Origin: Colwellia sp. Arc7-D
GTDB lineage: Bacteria > Pseudomonadota > Gammaproteobacteria > Enterobacterales > Alteromonadaceae
Assembly (NCBI RefSeq): GCF_003061515.1
Contig: NZ_CP028924.1
Span: 434,001 to 498,000, forward strand
Reading direction: 5' to 3'
Length of the DNA stretch: 64,000 nt
The notes under the pieces: model-generated
What the model was told of the DNA's origin: nothing
The model's input: only the letters and a program-made list of their open reading frames with translations
Databases searched by the model: none
Position numbers and translations under genes: made by a program
Shown: positions 45,001-54,905 of the stretch, piece after piece
Layout: each line of letters starts with the position of its first letter
How positions within the stretch are numbered: the first letter of the stretch is position 1

Positions 45001-45887
45001 CTAGCCGTATGTGAACCATGTCCGTCATGATCTTCCCCGTTGCTAGGAACTTCTTCATTAAATTCAGCATAACGATCTGTTATTACGGGATAGCTATGAA
45101 CACCAATAAGTTTGTCGTTACAAAGAGAAGCGAATTCTGCAGTTGCACAATCACCACTATAAACACCTGCTCCATCTGGGTTGGTATGATCATAGTCATC
45201 ACCACCAATATCAGCAAACGAAGGGTGGTCAGTATTAATACCAGTATCAATAATACCCACTATCATGCCTTCACCCATGGCACTAGTGCCATTTGCACTG
45301 CCGTCCCATATTGTGTTGGCTTTAATATAGCCAGGTCCTGTATCGGTTTGTACGTAGCGTAATTTTTCACGCTTAATATGAGCAACGCCAGGTACTTTCG
45401 CAAGTGTCATTGCTTGTGCCTGAGTCATTTCAATGACCAAACCGTTATAAGCTAATGTTGTACGTTGCTTAACATTTAAGTTACTAATAACTTTATTGGC
45501 TTGGGCAATGACAGAGTCTTGGCGTTTTGTTAAAAAAGAACGGTAAGCTTTTACATGATTTGCTTTAACATCTAGTTTACGACTTTTACCAGCGGTTTGC
45601 TCAGGACTAGTAGCTTTAAGACCAGCAATGCTACCTTGATATAATGCAACAGGACTTTCTGCTAAACGAACCATATAACGGTAAGTATTATTATCCAGAT
45701 CAGCTTCAGGTGTAAAAACAGAGTTGCGTTTTACTGCGTGTGTTTTGACAGCTGATTTTGAGTCGATATTTTGAATTTGTTCTGGTGTAACTGCCGGTTT
45801 GGCAACTGTTACATTGAGTTCAGCGACTGAACTCATCGATATTGACATTAGGGCTGTTGATACAGCCAATGCGACTTTATTTCTCAC
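42075..45887 (-). CDS. Secreted subtilisin-like (S8) serine protease with C-terminal anchor
   Basis: 1270 residues: signal peptide (1-22), inhibitor-I9-like propeptide (about 65-175), S8 catalytic domain with Asp214 (GIIDTGINTDHP), His290 (DGHGSHTAS), oxyanion Asn406 and Ser647 (LSGTSMASPH). A PA domain is inserted near 455-575. The C-terminal half has beta-sandwich domains, including a PPC-like pre-peptidase region near 905-990 and a PKD/cadherin-like repeat near 1165-1245. The end has a short SGSFGW motif, a hydrophobic span and RRKK, like a GlyGly-CTERM rhombosortase tag. GTG start, with GGAG 8 bases before it. Probably exported by the type II system encoded nearby. Confidence 0.93.
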   Translation of the reverse strand: MRNKVALAVSTALMSISMSSVAELNVTVAKPAVTPEQIQNIDSKSAVKTHAVKRNSVFTPEADLDNNTYRYMVRLAESPVALYQGSIAGLKATSPEQTAGKSRKLDVKANHVKAYRSFLTKRQDSVIAQANKVISNLNVKQRTTLAYNGLVIEMTQAQAMTLAKVPGVAHIKREKLRYVQTDTGPGYIKANTIWDGSANGTSAMGEGMIVGIIDTGINTDHPSFADIGGDDYDHTNPDGAGVYSGDCATAEFASLCNDKLIGVHSYPVITDRYAEFNEEVPSNGEDHDGHGSHTASTTAGNILLNQDVTNVEGEATGVVFEKMSGVAPHANIISYQVCLPGDSGTNFSGCFPSLTVLAVEHAIEAGVDAINYSIGGGTSDPWNDADSLSYLAARKAGIHVATSAGNDGPGPGTVGSPGDAPWITTVAAYTHNRSLGIKSVDFTGGDSELASFDGQAITGGLEGNVVFAGDFTNSNDPDGDPAQCLQPFPAETFAADTIVVCDRGAIARVDKGRHVRDGGAAGLILANLQGGASSVVADAHVIPSIHVNADDGDMIRSWLETGTGHMATIGTSTLSYASEAEDTGETQVGRIAADFTSRGPNVSVPDVIVPSIAAPGVSIYAAFSDDQPVGFKAAPAPNDFGFLSGTSMASPHMAGALTLLASIHPDWSPAEAQSALMMTANQDTKKDDAVTASDFFDMGAGFADLEAAAAAGLVMDESFANYMKANPGVGGVPSQMNLASMANSKCVDTCSWTRTVTATKDGSWTASSASITEQLAITVTPATFELAAGETQELTITADATAAELASGWSFANVVLTAEGMPTAKLPVAVKVSGNNLPDTLTVTAHRSTGSMTYTGYKANALTDIEVGVFDQRSLLLPAIDLAVPDQALDFAFLTFDETVPNVVFSISSSTAPDVDLRILDSSFANIGSSAGADSNESVAFVNLPAGSYYIVVDGYTASAPGATDAVSLEVSSILTDAASASEYLSAAVIEGEDDFSVTVSWSDDVSTSAILELRSGDGSASQQIPLNFTRGEDDVVEMVSSDLVDGNQAMTPGIAQAVSFDIAPNFTNEDKVYTLTAEVTEGQEIANVNNNGEVSGNLVTWTITREVGASAEVLPVGFDLIPRQASTGNELTLTNTLGDSTVTSTYSFGVVEVAPVAVISGLNTTTEGSSLTVNATNSTDANADALTYAWVQLSGTPVSYNPSASSFSFNAPKVDKDETISFQLTVDDGNGNTNTTVASASIVNKKESGSFGWLMLLLTPMLFTRRKKV

Positions 45888-46339
45888 GAGTAATCTCCTT
45901 TGCGCTATGGGGGCGCACTTTATTATTTTTTGCTAATTTATAACTTTAAATATTATGTTATCAGCTAGTATTTATTAATTCTTAAATGTTTAGAATTTGA
46001 GAGCAATTCAAAAGCTCGCATCAATGCGACGATTAAACATACCACATGTAAAAATAATGTAAATATATTGTCAGCAAAGGTTTGCGATAAAATTTATTTC
46101 AACGTTTAAAATGGAAAATTGTGTTTACAGAATGACCTCTTTAGTTAAATGAACTAAGTAAAATTAAAGTATATGAATAGATAATTTTCCAAGTTTTAAA
46201 CGAGATTAATTAAACAATAGTTACAAAAGTATAAAATAAAGCCGTTTTATTGATATTGACGTTGTGAGTTTTAGAGAGGGAGTTTAGTAAGAGGAAGTTA
46301 TTTTCGATGTGTCGCAATAAAACTAAGTGGTTTAAATTT
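45888..46339. other. Gap upstream of the S8 protease
   Basis: AT-rich DNA with the promoter of the protease expected at its left end. I see no gene, repeat or RNA here. Confidence 0.5.
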
Positions 46340-46363
46340 GATAGCCAAAGGTTTTTGGCTATC
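46340..46363 (-). terminator. Hairpin terminator after hslO
   Basis: Perfect 10-base arms GATAGCCAAA and TTTGGCTATC with a 4-base loop, about 28 bases after the hslO stop codon. On the minus strand it is followed by an AT-rich tract. Confidence 0.75.
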
Positions 46364-46390
46364 AAGAGCTAATTACAAACTAAAGCTTAT

Positions 46391-47254
46391 TTAATGTGTT
46401 GTACCATTAATAAATTGAGCTAATTGAGGTCGTTCAAATTGATAAGTAGTCATGCAATAATCACAGGTCATCGACACACTGCCTTGTTCAGCAATGATAC
46501 TTTCCAACTCACTAGGTTCAATTTGAGAAATAGTACTTAAGCACTTATCTTCAGAGCAGCTACATTTATAACTAACAGCTTGTGGTTCAAATAATCTTAC
46601 TTCTTCTTGATGATACAATCGGTATAGCAAGTCTTCACTAGCTAATGAAAATATTTCTTCAGGTTTAATGGTATTGGTTAATTGGCATAAATGTTCGAAA
46701 TCGGCTTCTTGCTGCTCTTTATCGCCACTGTCAGGCAGTAATTGAATTAATGTACCTGCAATTTGTGACGTTTGCTCATCGGTAAATAGCCATATCTTGG
46801 TAGGTATTTGCTCTGATACCTCAAAATAATGCTCTAAGCATTCAGCTAAAGTATCTTGTTCAAGGGCAACAACACCTTGATAAGGTTCGCCGTTAGTTGG
46901 ACGTATGGTAATCACCATATTGCCCTTGCCAATGAGATCTTTAAGGGCTGTAGCATTGGTTTCACTCGCCATACGGGCAATGCCACGCATTTCTTGATGA
47001 TTGTTGCCGTTTACAGCTAAGTAACCTATTGGGCCGTCACCTTGAAGTTGTACGGCAATTTCACCTTCAAACTTTAATGTTGCGGTTAATAGGCAAGTGG
47101 CAGCGACTAACTCACCGAGCAATTGCTTCACACCTTGCGGGTAATCATGTAAAGCAACAATATCTTGGAAGGTTTGGCTTAAGTTTACCAATTCTCCTCG
47201 CGCGTGTAGGTTGTCAAATAAATAGCGATTTAAAATATCTTTTTGCATAGCCAC
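46391..47254 (-). CDS. hslO: Hsp33 redox-regulated chaperonin
   Basis: 287 residues. Holding chaperone activated by oxidation and heat. C-terminal zinc/redox switch Cys231, Cys233, Cys264 and Cys267 (CSC and CDYC) is complete. N-terminal core 'DNLHARGELVNLSQTFQDI' near 14 is typical. Start is a GTG at 47254 with AAGGA 8 bases before it, or the ATG two codons later. It lies 3 bases after hslR, the same pair order as E. coli. Confidence 0.96.
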   Translation of the reverse strand: MAMQKDILNRYLFDNLHARGELVNLSQTFQDIVALHDYPQGVKQLLGELVAATCLLTATLKFEGEIAVQLQGDGPIGYLAVNGNNHQEMRGIARMASETNATALKDLIGKGNMVITIRPTNGEPYQGVVALEQDTLAECLEHYFEVSEQIPTKIWLFTDEQTSQIAGTLIQLLPDSGDKEQQEADFEHLCQLTNTIKPEEIFSLASEDLLYRLYHQEEVRLFEPQAVSYKCSCSEDKCLSTISQIEPSELESIIAEQGSVSMTCDYCMTTYQFERPQLAQFINGTTH

Positions 47255-47257
47255 TGT

Positions 47258-47671
47258 TTATATCCTTTCTTTTAAATGTCGAATTTGTCGACGTTGTTTC
47301 TTATCGGGTTTAGTATCGCTGGCGGGGCTAAGCAGAATGCCTTGCTTGCGAGCTAAATTATTTTTTTCGCGCGTTTCAATGCTTTCAGTTGTTTCTTGGT
47401 AAAGTGTTTGTGCAAAAGTTGCATCACGGCGTTTATCAGTCAACGCGATAACAATGACATGCTTTTCTTCAAAACCTTGTCTTATAGTAATGCGATCACC
47501 TAAAACTACGGCTTTACCAGACTTGCTACGCTGACCATTATAAAACACTTTGCCGCCATCAATCATCTGCTTTGCAATGGCTCGTGTTTTATAAAAGCGC
47601 GCCGCCCATAACCACTTGTCTAAACGGGTGGACTGATTACTTAGTGCATCATTATCATGAGGTTTATTCAT
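47258..47671 (-). CDS. hslR: Hsp15, ribosome-associated heat shock protein
   Basis: 137 residues with an S4 RNA-binding domain at the start ('TRLDKWLWAARFYKTRAIAKQMIDGGKVFYNGQ') and a basic C-terminal tail (KPDKKQRRQIRHLKERI). It rescues stalled 50S subunits carrying peptidyl-tRNA. First gene of hslR-hslO, divergent from the gsp operon. I see no sigma-32 promoter in front of it. Confidence 0.95.
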   Translation of the reverse strand: MNKPHDNDALSNQSTRLDKWLWAARFYKTRAIAKQMIDGGKVFYNGQRSKSGKAVVLGDRITIRQGFEEKHVIVIALTDKRRDATFAQTLYQETTESIETREKNNLARKQGILLSPASDTKPDKKQRRQIRHLKERI

Positions 47672-47873
47672 GGTTTTAATTATACTCTATAACGGCATTT
47701 TAAATTTTCGGAAAGTTAACATAATGGCTTCATTTTCGCTAGTTCGAATGCATTTCTTTACATTTTGTTAACTAATTATAGTTAAAAAAGAATATGACAT
47801 CTTGTTGCAGAGCGATTGGTCAAGTATCATCAAAGCGAATTGAAATTTGAAGATAATAAAAAAACGATAAAAA

Positions 47874-48827
47874 ATGACATTGTTGAATAACCTATCAAGC
47901 GCGCCTGAACAGCTTTCCAAGCTACCACAACGAAAAATTACTCAAGTAATTATTTTGGTACTGCTTTGCTATATCGCTTTTTTGTGTGCACAAATAACTT
48001 GGCTAGGTTTATCTAAGTCAACGCAAAATGCTAATGTAACATTAAATGGTTCAGCAGCTGTTTCATCAACACCGAAAAAGCAAATCGACGTCAAAGCCAT
48101 TCAATCATTAAATCTCTTCGGGGCTTTCTCTCAACAAAAAGTAGAGCGTGTTGAGGAAGTTGTTGAAGATGCCCCCGAAACACGTTTAAAGCTAATTTTG
48201 TCAGGTGTGGTTGCTAGTAGCGATAAAGCGACCGCCGCTGCGGTAATCGAAAGCTCAGGCAGACAAGAAACATACAGTATTGGTGAGAACATCAAAGGCA
48301 CTAGGGCAACGTTAGAAAATGTTTTTAACGACAGAGTTATTTTAAAAGTGTCAGGCGGATTTGAAACTTTGATGTTTGAAGGATTAATATTTGATAAAAA
48401 CGTCAAGCCATCTCAGCCAGACTATAAACAAAAATCAGGACCTCAACGTACTAAAACGTCATTGCAATTAACATCGCCCAATGTTGTCGATCAGCGTAAT
48501 AATAAATCACTCGCTAAAGTGACTCAGTCATTAAAAGATGATTTAGAGAGTGACCCAGGTAACATTACCGATTATTTGAAAATTTCGCCGAAACGAGAAA
48601 ATGGCAAAATTATTGGCTATCAATTAATGCCGGCGAAAGATCCAACTTTTTTCCAAAGTGCTGGTCTGAAGTCAGGGGATGTAGCAGTACAAATGAATGG
48701 TTTTGATTTGACTGAGCCTCGAGAAGCCGCTCAGGCACTAAAATCTTTAAGAGAACAACGCGAAGTTTCGCTGTTACTTGATCGTAATGGTGACATGACA
48801 CAAATACTTTTCAGTATAGATAATTAG
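47874..48827 (+). CDS. gspC: Type II secretion protein GspC
   Basis: 317 residues: one inner-membrane span (about 24-45), homology region (about 60-160; 'LNLFGAF', 'LKLILSGVVAS', 'GRQETYSIGENIKG') that binds the secretin, and a C-terminal PDZ domain (about 215-310; 'PTFFQSAGLKSGDVAVQMNGFDLTEPREA'). It links the inner-membrane platform to GspD. First gene of the operon gspC-N, with 202 bases of promoter region after hslR. Family length is normal. Confidence 0.95.
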   Translation: MTLLNNLSSAPEQLSKLPQRKITQVIILVLLCYIAFLCAQITWLGLSKSTQNANVTLNGSAAVSSTPKKQIDVKAIQSLNLFGAFSQQKVERVEEVVEDAPETRLKLILSGVVASSDKATAAAVIESSGRQETYSIGENIKGTRATLENVFNDRVILKVSGGFETLMFEGLIFDKNVKPSQPDYKQKSGPQRTKTSLQLTSPNVVDQRNNKSLAKVTQSLKDDLESDPGNITDYLKISPKRENGKIIGYQLMPAKDPTFFQSAGLKSGDVAVQMNGFDLTEPREAAQALKSLREQREVSLLLDRNGDMTQILFSIDN

Positions 48828-48844
48828 AATAAAAGGAATAATAA

Positions 48845-50928
48845 ATGCGCAAATTATTAAGCGCACCTTGGTATAAGCGAAGCCTTACCGGGTTGTTACT
48901 GCAGTTTTACTCAATAGTGTTTTGCTCTCTGCAAATATAAATGCGGCTGAATATTCTCCAAATTTCAAAGGCACAGAAATAGCAGAATTTATCAATATTG
49001 TTGGTAAAAATTTGCAAAAAACCATGATCGTTGATCCCAACGTTCGAGGCAAAGTTAATGTACGTAGTTATGACTTACTAACTGAAAAGCAATATTATCA
49101 ATTTTTCTTAAACGTTTTAGAGGTTTATGGCTTCTCTGCGGTTGAAATGGAAAATAATGTTGTCAAAATTATTCGTAATAAAGATGCGAAAACCTCTTCT
49201 ATTCCAGTCGTGGGTAATGAAAACCCAGGTGCTGGTGATGAAATGGTCACCCGTGTTGTTGAAGTTAAAAACGTTACGGTACGTGAACTTACACCTTTAC
49301 TGCGTCAATTATCAGATCAAGCAGGCGGCGGCAACGTAGTTAACTATGATCCTGCTAACGTTATTATGCTTACTGGTACTGCCGCGGTAGTTAATCGCTT
49401 AGTGCAAATTATTGAACGAGTGGATAAAGCGGGCGACCAAGACGTACAGATTATTAGCTTGAAATATGCATCGGCTGGCGAAATGGTTCGCATAGTTGAA
49501 GCAATGAATAAATCTGGCCAAGGTAAAAGCGCTGGCACACCGACATTTTTAATACCTACCATTGTTGCTGATGAACGTACTAACAGCGTTATTGTCAGTG
49601 GCGAAGTTAAAGCCCGCGAACGAGTAGCAAGATTAGTTTCGCGCTTAGATAGTGAACTTGAATCAAACGGCAACACGCGCGTTTATCATTTAAAGTATGC
49701 AAAATCAGAAGACATGGTGAAAGTGCTACAAGGGGTTAGCGAGTCTATTGAAGCAGAATCATCTTCAACCACTACTGCATCGCGAAAAAGTAAAACCCGT
49801 AATGTGAGTATTGATGCTCATGAAGACACTAACACCCTTGTTATTACCGCTCAACCTGACATGTTACGTTCACTCGAAGCGGTTATTCGTCAATTAGATA
49901 TTCGTCGTGCTCAAGTCCTTATTGAAGCTATTATTGTTGAAGTTTTTGAAGGTGATGGCGTTAACCTCGGTGTGCAGTGGTATCACGAGTCAGGTGCTAT
50001 GTCGCAATTTACCAATGGTGTTACACCAATAAGTTCAATTGCAGCAGCAGCTGAAGCTGCTCAGTCTACGCCGGGTACATTAGGTTCTACTGTTACGTCA
50101 GAAAGCGGTGCGGTTACAGTGAATCCTGATCAACCTGATACAGATGGTGACTACAGTTTAGCTGCTCAAGTGTTAGGTTCAGTCAGTGGTACATTGTTCG
50201 GTATTGTAAAAAATGATTGGGGCGCAATTATTCAAGCGGTAAGTTCTGATACTAATTCGAACTTATTGTCTACGCCAAGTATTACTACCCTGGATAATGA
50301 AGAAGCATATTTTATTGTTGGTCAAGAAGTTCCTATTATCACGGGCGCTCAAACCGGCAGTAATAACAGTAACCCTTTCCAAACAGTTGAACGTCAGGAA
50401 ATTGGTATTAAATTGAAAGTTACGCCGCAAATAAACGAAGGCAGTGGCGTGCAATTAACGATTGAGCAAGAAGTATCTTCAGTAAGTGGTGCAACAGGTG
50501 TTGATATCTCTATTAACAAACGTGAAATTAAAACCACTGTGATGGCTGACGACGGCGCGACTGTTATTCTAGGTGGTTTGATTGATGAAGACGTGCAAGA
50601 AAGTGTTCAAAAAGTACCTATCCTTGGCGACATTCCATTTATTGGTCACTTGTTTAAATCAACAAGCAACACCAAACGTAAACGTAATTTGATGGTGTTT
50701 TTACGTCCAACTATCGTACGTGATGGCAAGTTAATGAATGACCTAAGTAAAGAAAAATATAACTTCATTCGTGCGCTTGAAATTCAAAAGAAAGAAGATG
50801 GTCTTGAGTTATTATCGGATGAAAAACTGCCTATTCTGCCGGAATGGAATGATCAATTGTCATTACCACCGTCGTTTGATGAATATATGAAAAAGCGTGA
50901 TGAAAAATCATCGGATGAAAACGAATAA
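48845..50928 (+). CDS. gspD: Type II secretion secretin GspD, frame broken in the signal peptide by one missing base
   Basis: Outer-membrane secretin. The ATG at 48845 starts a signal peptide ([16 protein letters not shown]) whose frame is lost at a GGG run (48890-48892). One extra G gives '..[16 protein letters not shown]', a proper signal sequence, joined to mature '[10 protein letters not shown]'. The rest to 50928 is intact: N0-N3 domains (about 30-340), then the secretin core with '[13 protein letters not shown]' and '[16 protein letters not shown]', and the S domain. Joined length is 694 residues, normal. Without the repair there would be no signal peptide, so a sequence error is likely. 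17 bases after gspC. Confidence 0.94.
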
Positions 50929-50930
50929 CC

Positions 50931-52508
50931 ATGAGTGATATCGATCCAGAAACTCAAGCTTTTGTTGCGGCAAGTGAAAACGAAACTGCGCTTAACGATT
51001 CATCAACACTCGCTGTTAGTGACATTATTACAGATGAAGGTATTCGTTATCGTTTGCCTTTTGGTTTTGCAAAACGTAATAGTGTATTGGTCGCAAATGA
51101 TCATGGTGAATTACGATTAGTTTGCACAGACACTCTCAATGCTGATGTATTGCTAGAAGTGCGCCGAGTATTAAAAGCGCCTTTTACACTTGATTATAAA
51201 AGTGCTGAAGAGTTTGAACAATTGCTTACTATTTCATACCAGCGAGACTCTTCAGAAGCGCAACAAATGATGGAAGATATTGGCAATGAAGTTGATTTAT
51301 ATTCACTTGCCGATGAAATGACCGAAACTGAAGACTTATTAGAAAACGAAGACGATGCACCGATTATTAAACTGATCAATGCCATGTTAAGTGAAGCGAT
51401 CAAAGAGAATGCTTCCGATATACATATTGAAACTTTTGAGCAAGCGCTACAAATTCGTTTTCGTGTCGATGGCGTTTTACGTGAAGTGTTAAAACCTAAC
51501 CGTAAATTAGCTTCATTACTGGTTTCTCGTATTAAGGTAATGGCAAAGCTAGATATAGCTGAAAAACGTATTCCGCAAGATGGTCGTATTTCCCTAAGAA
51601 TAGCGGGTAGAGCAGTAGACGTGCGTGTTTCAACTATGCCTACAGGACATGGTGAACGAGTAGTTTTACGTTTACTCGATAAAAATTCAACCCGTTTAGA
51701 CTTGCAAGACTTAGGCATGACCGATGGCAACCGAGCGCGCTTTTCTGATTTAATTGAAAAGCCTCATGGCATTATTTTGGTTACAGGCCCAACCGGCTCA
51801 GGTAAAAGTACAACTTTGTATGCAGGCTTAAGCCAAATTGACAGCAAAGAACGAAATATTTTAACAGTAGAAGATCCGATCGAATACGCTATCGAAGGTA
51901 TTGGGCAAACTCAAGTAAATACGAAAGTAGATATGACCTTTGCCCGTGGTTTACGCGCAATTTTGCGTCAAGATCCTGATGTGGTGATGGTCGGTGAGAT
52001 TCGCGATTTAGAAACCGCGCAAATTGGCGTACAAGCAAGTTTAACTGGGCATTTAGTTTTATCTACATTACATACTAATACAGCTGCAGGCGCTATTACA
52101 CGAATGGAAGATATGGGGGTTGAACCTTTCTTACTTTCATCTAGTCTATTAGGTGTATTAGCACAACGATTGGTTAGAACGTTATGTCCACATTGTCGCG
52201 AATGCTGCGCTACTTCAGCGGAAGAACGTAAATTACTACAATTAAATCACGACGATAATGCGCCAATTTATAAAGCGGTAGGTTGTGAAGAGTGTAATTT
52301 TAAAGGTTACCGAGGCAGAACAGGTATTCATGAATTGATTGTGGTTGATGAGCAAGTACGAGAATTGATTCATAACGGTAAAGGCGAGCAGGCGATTGAA
52401 AAGTTCATTCGCACTACAACACCAAGTATCCGTCGTGATGGCTTTGATAAAGTCATGCTAGGTGAAACCACCATCGAAGAAGTATTGCGAGTTACACGCG
52501 AAGATTAA
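50931..52508 (+). CDS. gspE: Type II secretion ATPase GspE
   Basis: 525 residues. Cytoplasmic hexameric ATPase that powers pseudopilus assembly. N1E domain contacting GspL (about 1-100), then the motor: Walker [10 protein letters not shown] at 286-294, Asp box, Walker B '[16 protein letters not shown]' near 350 and His box '[12 protein letters not shown]' near 383. Zinc-binding Cys set 'CPHCRECC...[12 protein letters not shown]' near 417-460. 2 bases after gspD, so translationally close. Length normal. Confidence 0.97.
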   Translation: MSDIDPETQAFVAASENETALNDSSTLAVSDIITDEGIRYRLPFGFAKRNSVLVANDHGELRLVCTDTLNADVLLEVRRVLKAPFTLDYKSAEEFEQLLTISYQRDSSEAQQMMEDIGNEVDLYSLADEMTETEDLLENEDDAPIIKLINAMLSEAIKENASDIHIETFEQALQIRFRVDGVLREVLKPNRKLASLLVSRIKVMAKLDIAEKRIPQDGRISLRIAGRAVDVRVSTMPTGHGERVVLRLLDKNSTRLDLQDLGMTDGNRARFSDLIEKPHGIILVTGPTGSGKSTTLYAGLSQIDSKERNILTVEDPIEYAIEGIGQTQVNTKVDMTFARGLRAILRQDPDVVMVGEIRDLETAQIGVQASLTGHLVLSTLHTNTAAGAITRMEDMGVEPFLLSSSLLGVLAQRLVRTLCPHCRECCATSAEERKLLQLNHDDNAPIYKAVGCEECNFKGYRGRTGIHELIVVDEQVRELIHNGKGEQAIEKFIRTTTPSIRRDGFDKVMLGETTIEEVLRVTRED

Positions 52509-52590
52509 TAAAACAAGTTTCTGTGTCTAAAATAAACGCAAAATTGAAGATAAAACTTGGTAATTAACAAGGTAATATAAATTGTAAATT

Positions 52591-53814
52591 ATGGCAGCAT
52601 TTGATTATCAGGCAGTAGACAGCCGAGGCAAAAACAAAAAAGGGGTTATTGAAGGTGACACCCCTCGTCATGTACGAAATTTACTTCGTGAACAAGGCTT
52701 AATGCCTATTGAAGTAACACCATGTTTGCAGAAAAGTAAGCAAACAAATAAAAAGTCTTTTTTTACTGCAGGAAAAAAAATATCAGCTGCCGAGTTGGCA
52801 CTTATCACTCGACAGTTATCAACGTTGGTTGAATCTGGCTTACCCATAGAAGAGTCACTAATGGCTGTTGGTGAGCAATGTGATAAAAACACCTTAAAAA
52901 GTATGATCATGGCTGTGCGAACGAAAGTAACCGAAGGTTATGGTTTAGCTGAAAGTATGGCTGAGTTTCCACAAGTGTTTAATCGCTTATTTCGCGCTAT
53001 GGTTGCCGCCGGTGAAAAATCAGGTCACCTTGATAAAGTATTAGATCGCTTAGCTGATTACACTGAGAAGCGACAACAACTGCGCTCACAACTCATTCAA
53101 GCGTTGGTTTATCCTGTCATAATGACCGTAGTTGCTACGGGTGTTATCGCAATACTATTGACCGCCGTAGTGCCCAAAATTGTTGGTCAATTCGAACATA
53201 TGGGCGCTAATTTGCCTGCCACAACTAAATTCTTAATTGCCAGTAGTGATTTCCTGCGGGATTATGGCTTATTCATTGTAGTTATTGTGGCGGCGCTTAT
53301 GCTGCTATGGTCACAGTTATTGAAAAAAGACAGTTTTAAATTTGCTTATCACAAACGTTTTTTAAATATACCGGGTCTTGGGAAAGTGGCAACAAGTGTT
53401 AATACCGCAAGATTTGCACGTACATTGAGCATTTTAACCGCTAGCGCCGTTCCTTTATTAGAGAGTATGAAAATTTCTGGTGAAGTACTCGACAACTTAT
53501 ACATTAAACAAAGTGTTAAAGAGTCAACAGACAAGGTGAGAGAAGGAACAAGTTTACGAGTATCGTTAGAACAAACTAAACTGTTTCCACCCATGATGTT
53601 ACACATGATCGCTAGTGGTGAAAAAAGTGGCCAACTTGAACACATGTTAGGTCGCGCCGCTGATAACCAAGATCGTGAGTTCGAAGCTGTAATGAACATA
53701 TCATTAAAAGCATTTGAGCCGATATTAATGGTGGTAATGGCGGGTGTTGTATTATTTATCGTTATGGCTATTTTACAGCCAATTCTTCAGTTAAATACGT
53801 TAATAGGAAGTTAG
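52591..53814 (+). CDS. gspF: Type II secretion inner-membrane platform protein GspF
   Basis: 407 residues with two homologous T2SSF domains (about 70-195 and 275-398) and three membrane spans (near 172, 222 and 380). 'LSTLVESGLPIEESLMAVGEQ' and 'GEKSGHLDKVLDRLADYTEKR' are family signatures. It couples GspE to the pseudopilus. An 82-base gap separates it from gspE, the largest within the operon, but no terminator is seen there. Confidence 0.97.
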   Translation: MAAFDYQAVDSRGKNKKGVIEGDTPRHVRNLLREQGLMPIEVTPCLQKSKQTNKKSFFTAGKKISAAELALITRQLSTLVESGLPIEESLMAVGEQCDKNTLKSMIMAVRTKVTEGYGLAESMAEFPQVFNRLFRAMVAAGEKSGHLDKVLDRLADYTEKRQQLRSQLIQALVYPVIMTVVATGVIAILLTAVVPKIVGQFEHMGANLPATTKFLIASSDFLRDYGLFIVVIVAALMLLWSQLLKKDSFKFAYHKRFLNIPGLGKVATSVNTARFARTLSILTASAVPLLESMKISGEVLDNLYIKQSVKESTDKVREGTSLRVSLEQTKLFPPMMLHMIASGEKSGQLEHMLGRAADNQDREFEAVMNISLKAFEPILMVVMAGVVLFIVMAILQPILQLNTLIGS

Positions 53815-53816
53815 AA

Positions 53817-54251
53817 ATGAAAGCAGTAAGAAATGTTCGAGGTTTTACCTTATTAGAAGTGATGGTTGTTATCGTAATTTTAGGTATTTTAGCCAGTATG
53901 GTAGTGCCTAACCTTATGGGCAGCCAAGAGCGCGCAAATATGCAAAAGGCAGTATCAGATATTAATGCCTTGGAAACGTCTTTAAGTATGTACAAAATGG
54001 ACAATTATAAGTACCCAAGTACAGAGCAAGGTTTAGAAGCATTGGTAACTGAAACTGATATTGAACCTATGCCTCGTCGTTTTCCAGAAGGTGGTTATGT
54101 AAAACGTTTACCTAACGATCCGTGGGGAAGTGAATATCAATTACTTAACCCTGGAGAAAACGGAGCAATGGACGTATTTTCTATGGGACCTGATGGCGAA
54201 CCCGGTACAGATGATGATATTGGCAACTGGAATTTAGGCGATTATCAATAA
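53817..54251 (+). CDS. gspG: Major pseudopilin GspG
   Basis: 144 residues. Prepilin peptide with cleavage site R-G|FTLLEV, conserved Glu5 and hydrophobic stem (MVVIVILGILASMVV), then the globular domain with the calcium-site region 'LPNDPWGSEYQLLNPGENG' and 'GPDGEPGTDDDIGNW'. Main subunit of the pseudopilus that pushes substrates through the secretin. 2 bases after gspF. Confidence 0.98.
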   Translation: MKAVRNVRGFTLLEVMVVIVILGILASMVVPNLMGSQERANMQKAVSDINALETSLSMYKMDNYKYPSTEQGLEALVTETDIEPMPRRFPEGGYVKRLPNDPWGSEYQLLNPGENGAMDVFSMGPDGEPGTDDDIGNWNLGDYQ

Positions 54252-54278
54252 TCAATCACTATTGATTATTAATTTGAT

Positions 54279-54905
54279 ATGAAACTTAACATAGGCCATC
54301 GCCCAAAACTAAATCCGCGTCGTCACCAAGGTTTTACCTTAATTGAAGTGATGCTGGTGATTGTGTTAATTGGTGTGATGGTTTCTGCAATCCAATTTAC
54401 TTTTTCAGGTAATAAACCTGAACAATTATTAGAACAAAACAGTGCTCGCTTTGCGGGTGTTTTTGACGTCGCTGCAGAATATGGTTTGCTAAATAATGTG
54501 GAATTAGGCTTATTCATCGAAGAAAATAGCTATCAATTTCTCGGTTATGACGGCGTCAGTTGGTCACCTATTGCCGATAACCCATTATTTAGCGTGTATA
54601 CTTTACCTGAAGGTCTTGAGTTAACGCTAGAACTTGATGACTTACCTATCGAAGAACCTCTATTATTCGACTCTTCTGTATTGATCAACGAAGACGAAGA
54701 AGAAGACTTTACTGAAACCGAAAAGAAAAAAACCATCCCTCAAGTTTATATGCTCTCTGGCGGTGAAATTACCCCCTTTAGTTTAACGTTTTCATTGGCG
54801 GAATTTGCTATTGATGGCGATGAGAATATCAGTTTTAAAGTGACTGGCATATATACTACACCACTTACAATAGAAGGGCCGATAGTGAATGCTAACGCTC
54901 GCTAA
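54279..54905 (+). CDS. gspH: Minor pseudopilin GspH
   Basis: 208 residues. Prepilin motif Q-G|FTLIEVML after a 17-residue basic leader, membrane stem, then a beta-rich head that is acidic in the middle ('INEDEEEDFTETEKKK'). Part of the pseudopilus near its tip. Overlaps gspI by 17 bases. Confidence 0.93.
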   Translation: MKLNIGHRPKLNPRRHQGFTLIEVMLVIVLIGVMVSAIQFTFSGNKPEQLLEQNSARFAGVFDVAAEYGLLNNVELGLFIEENSYQFLGYDGVSWSPIADNPLFSVYTLPEGLELTLELDDLPIEEPLLFDSSVLINEDEEEDFTETEKKKTIPQVYMLSGGEITPFSLTFSLAEFAIDGDENISFKVTGIYTTPLTIEGPIVNANAR

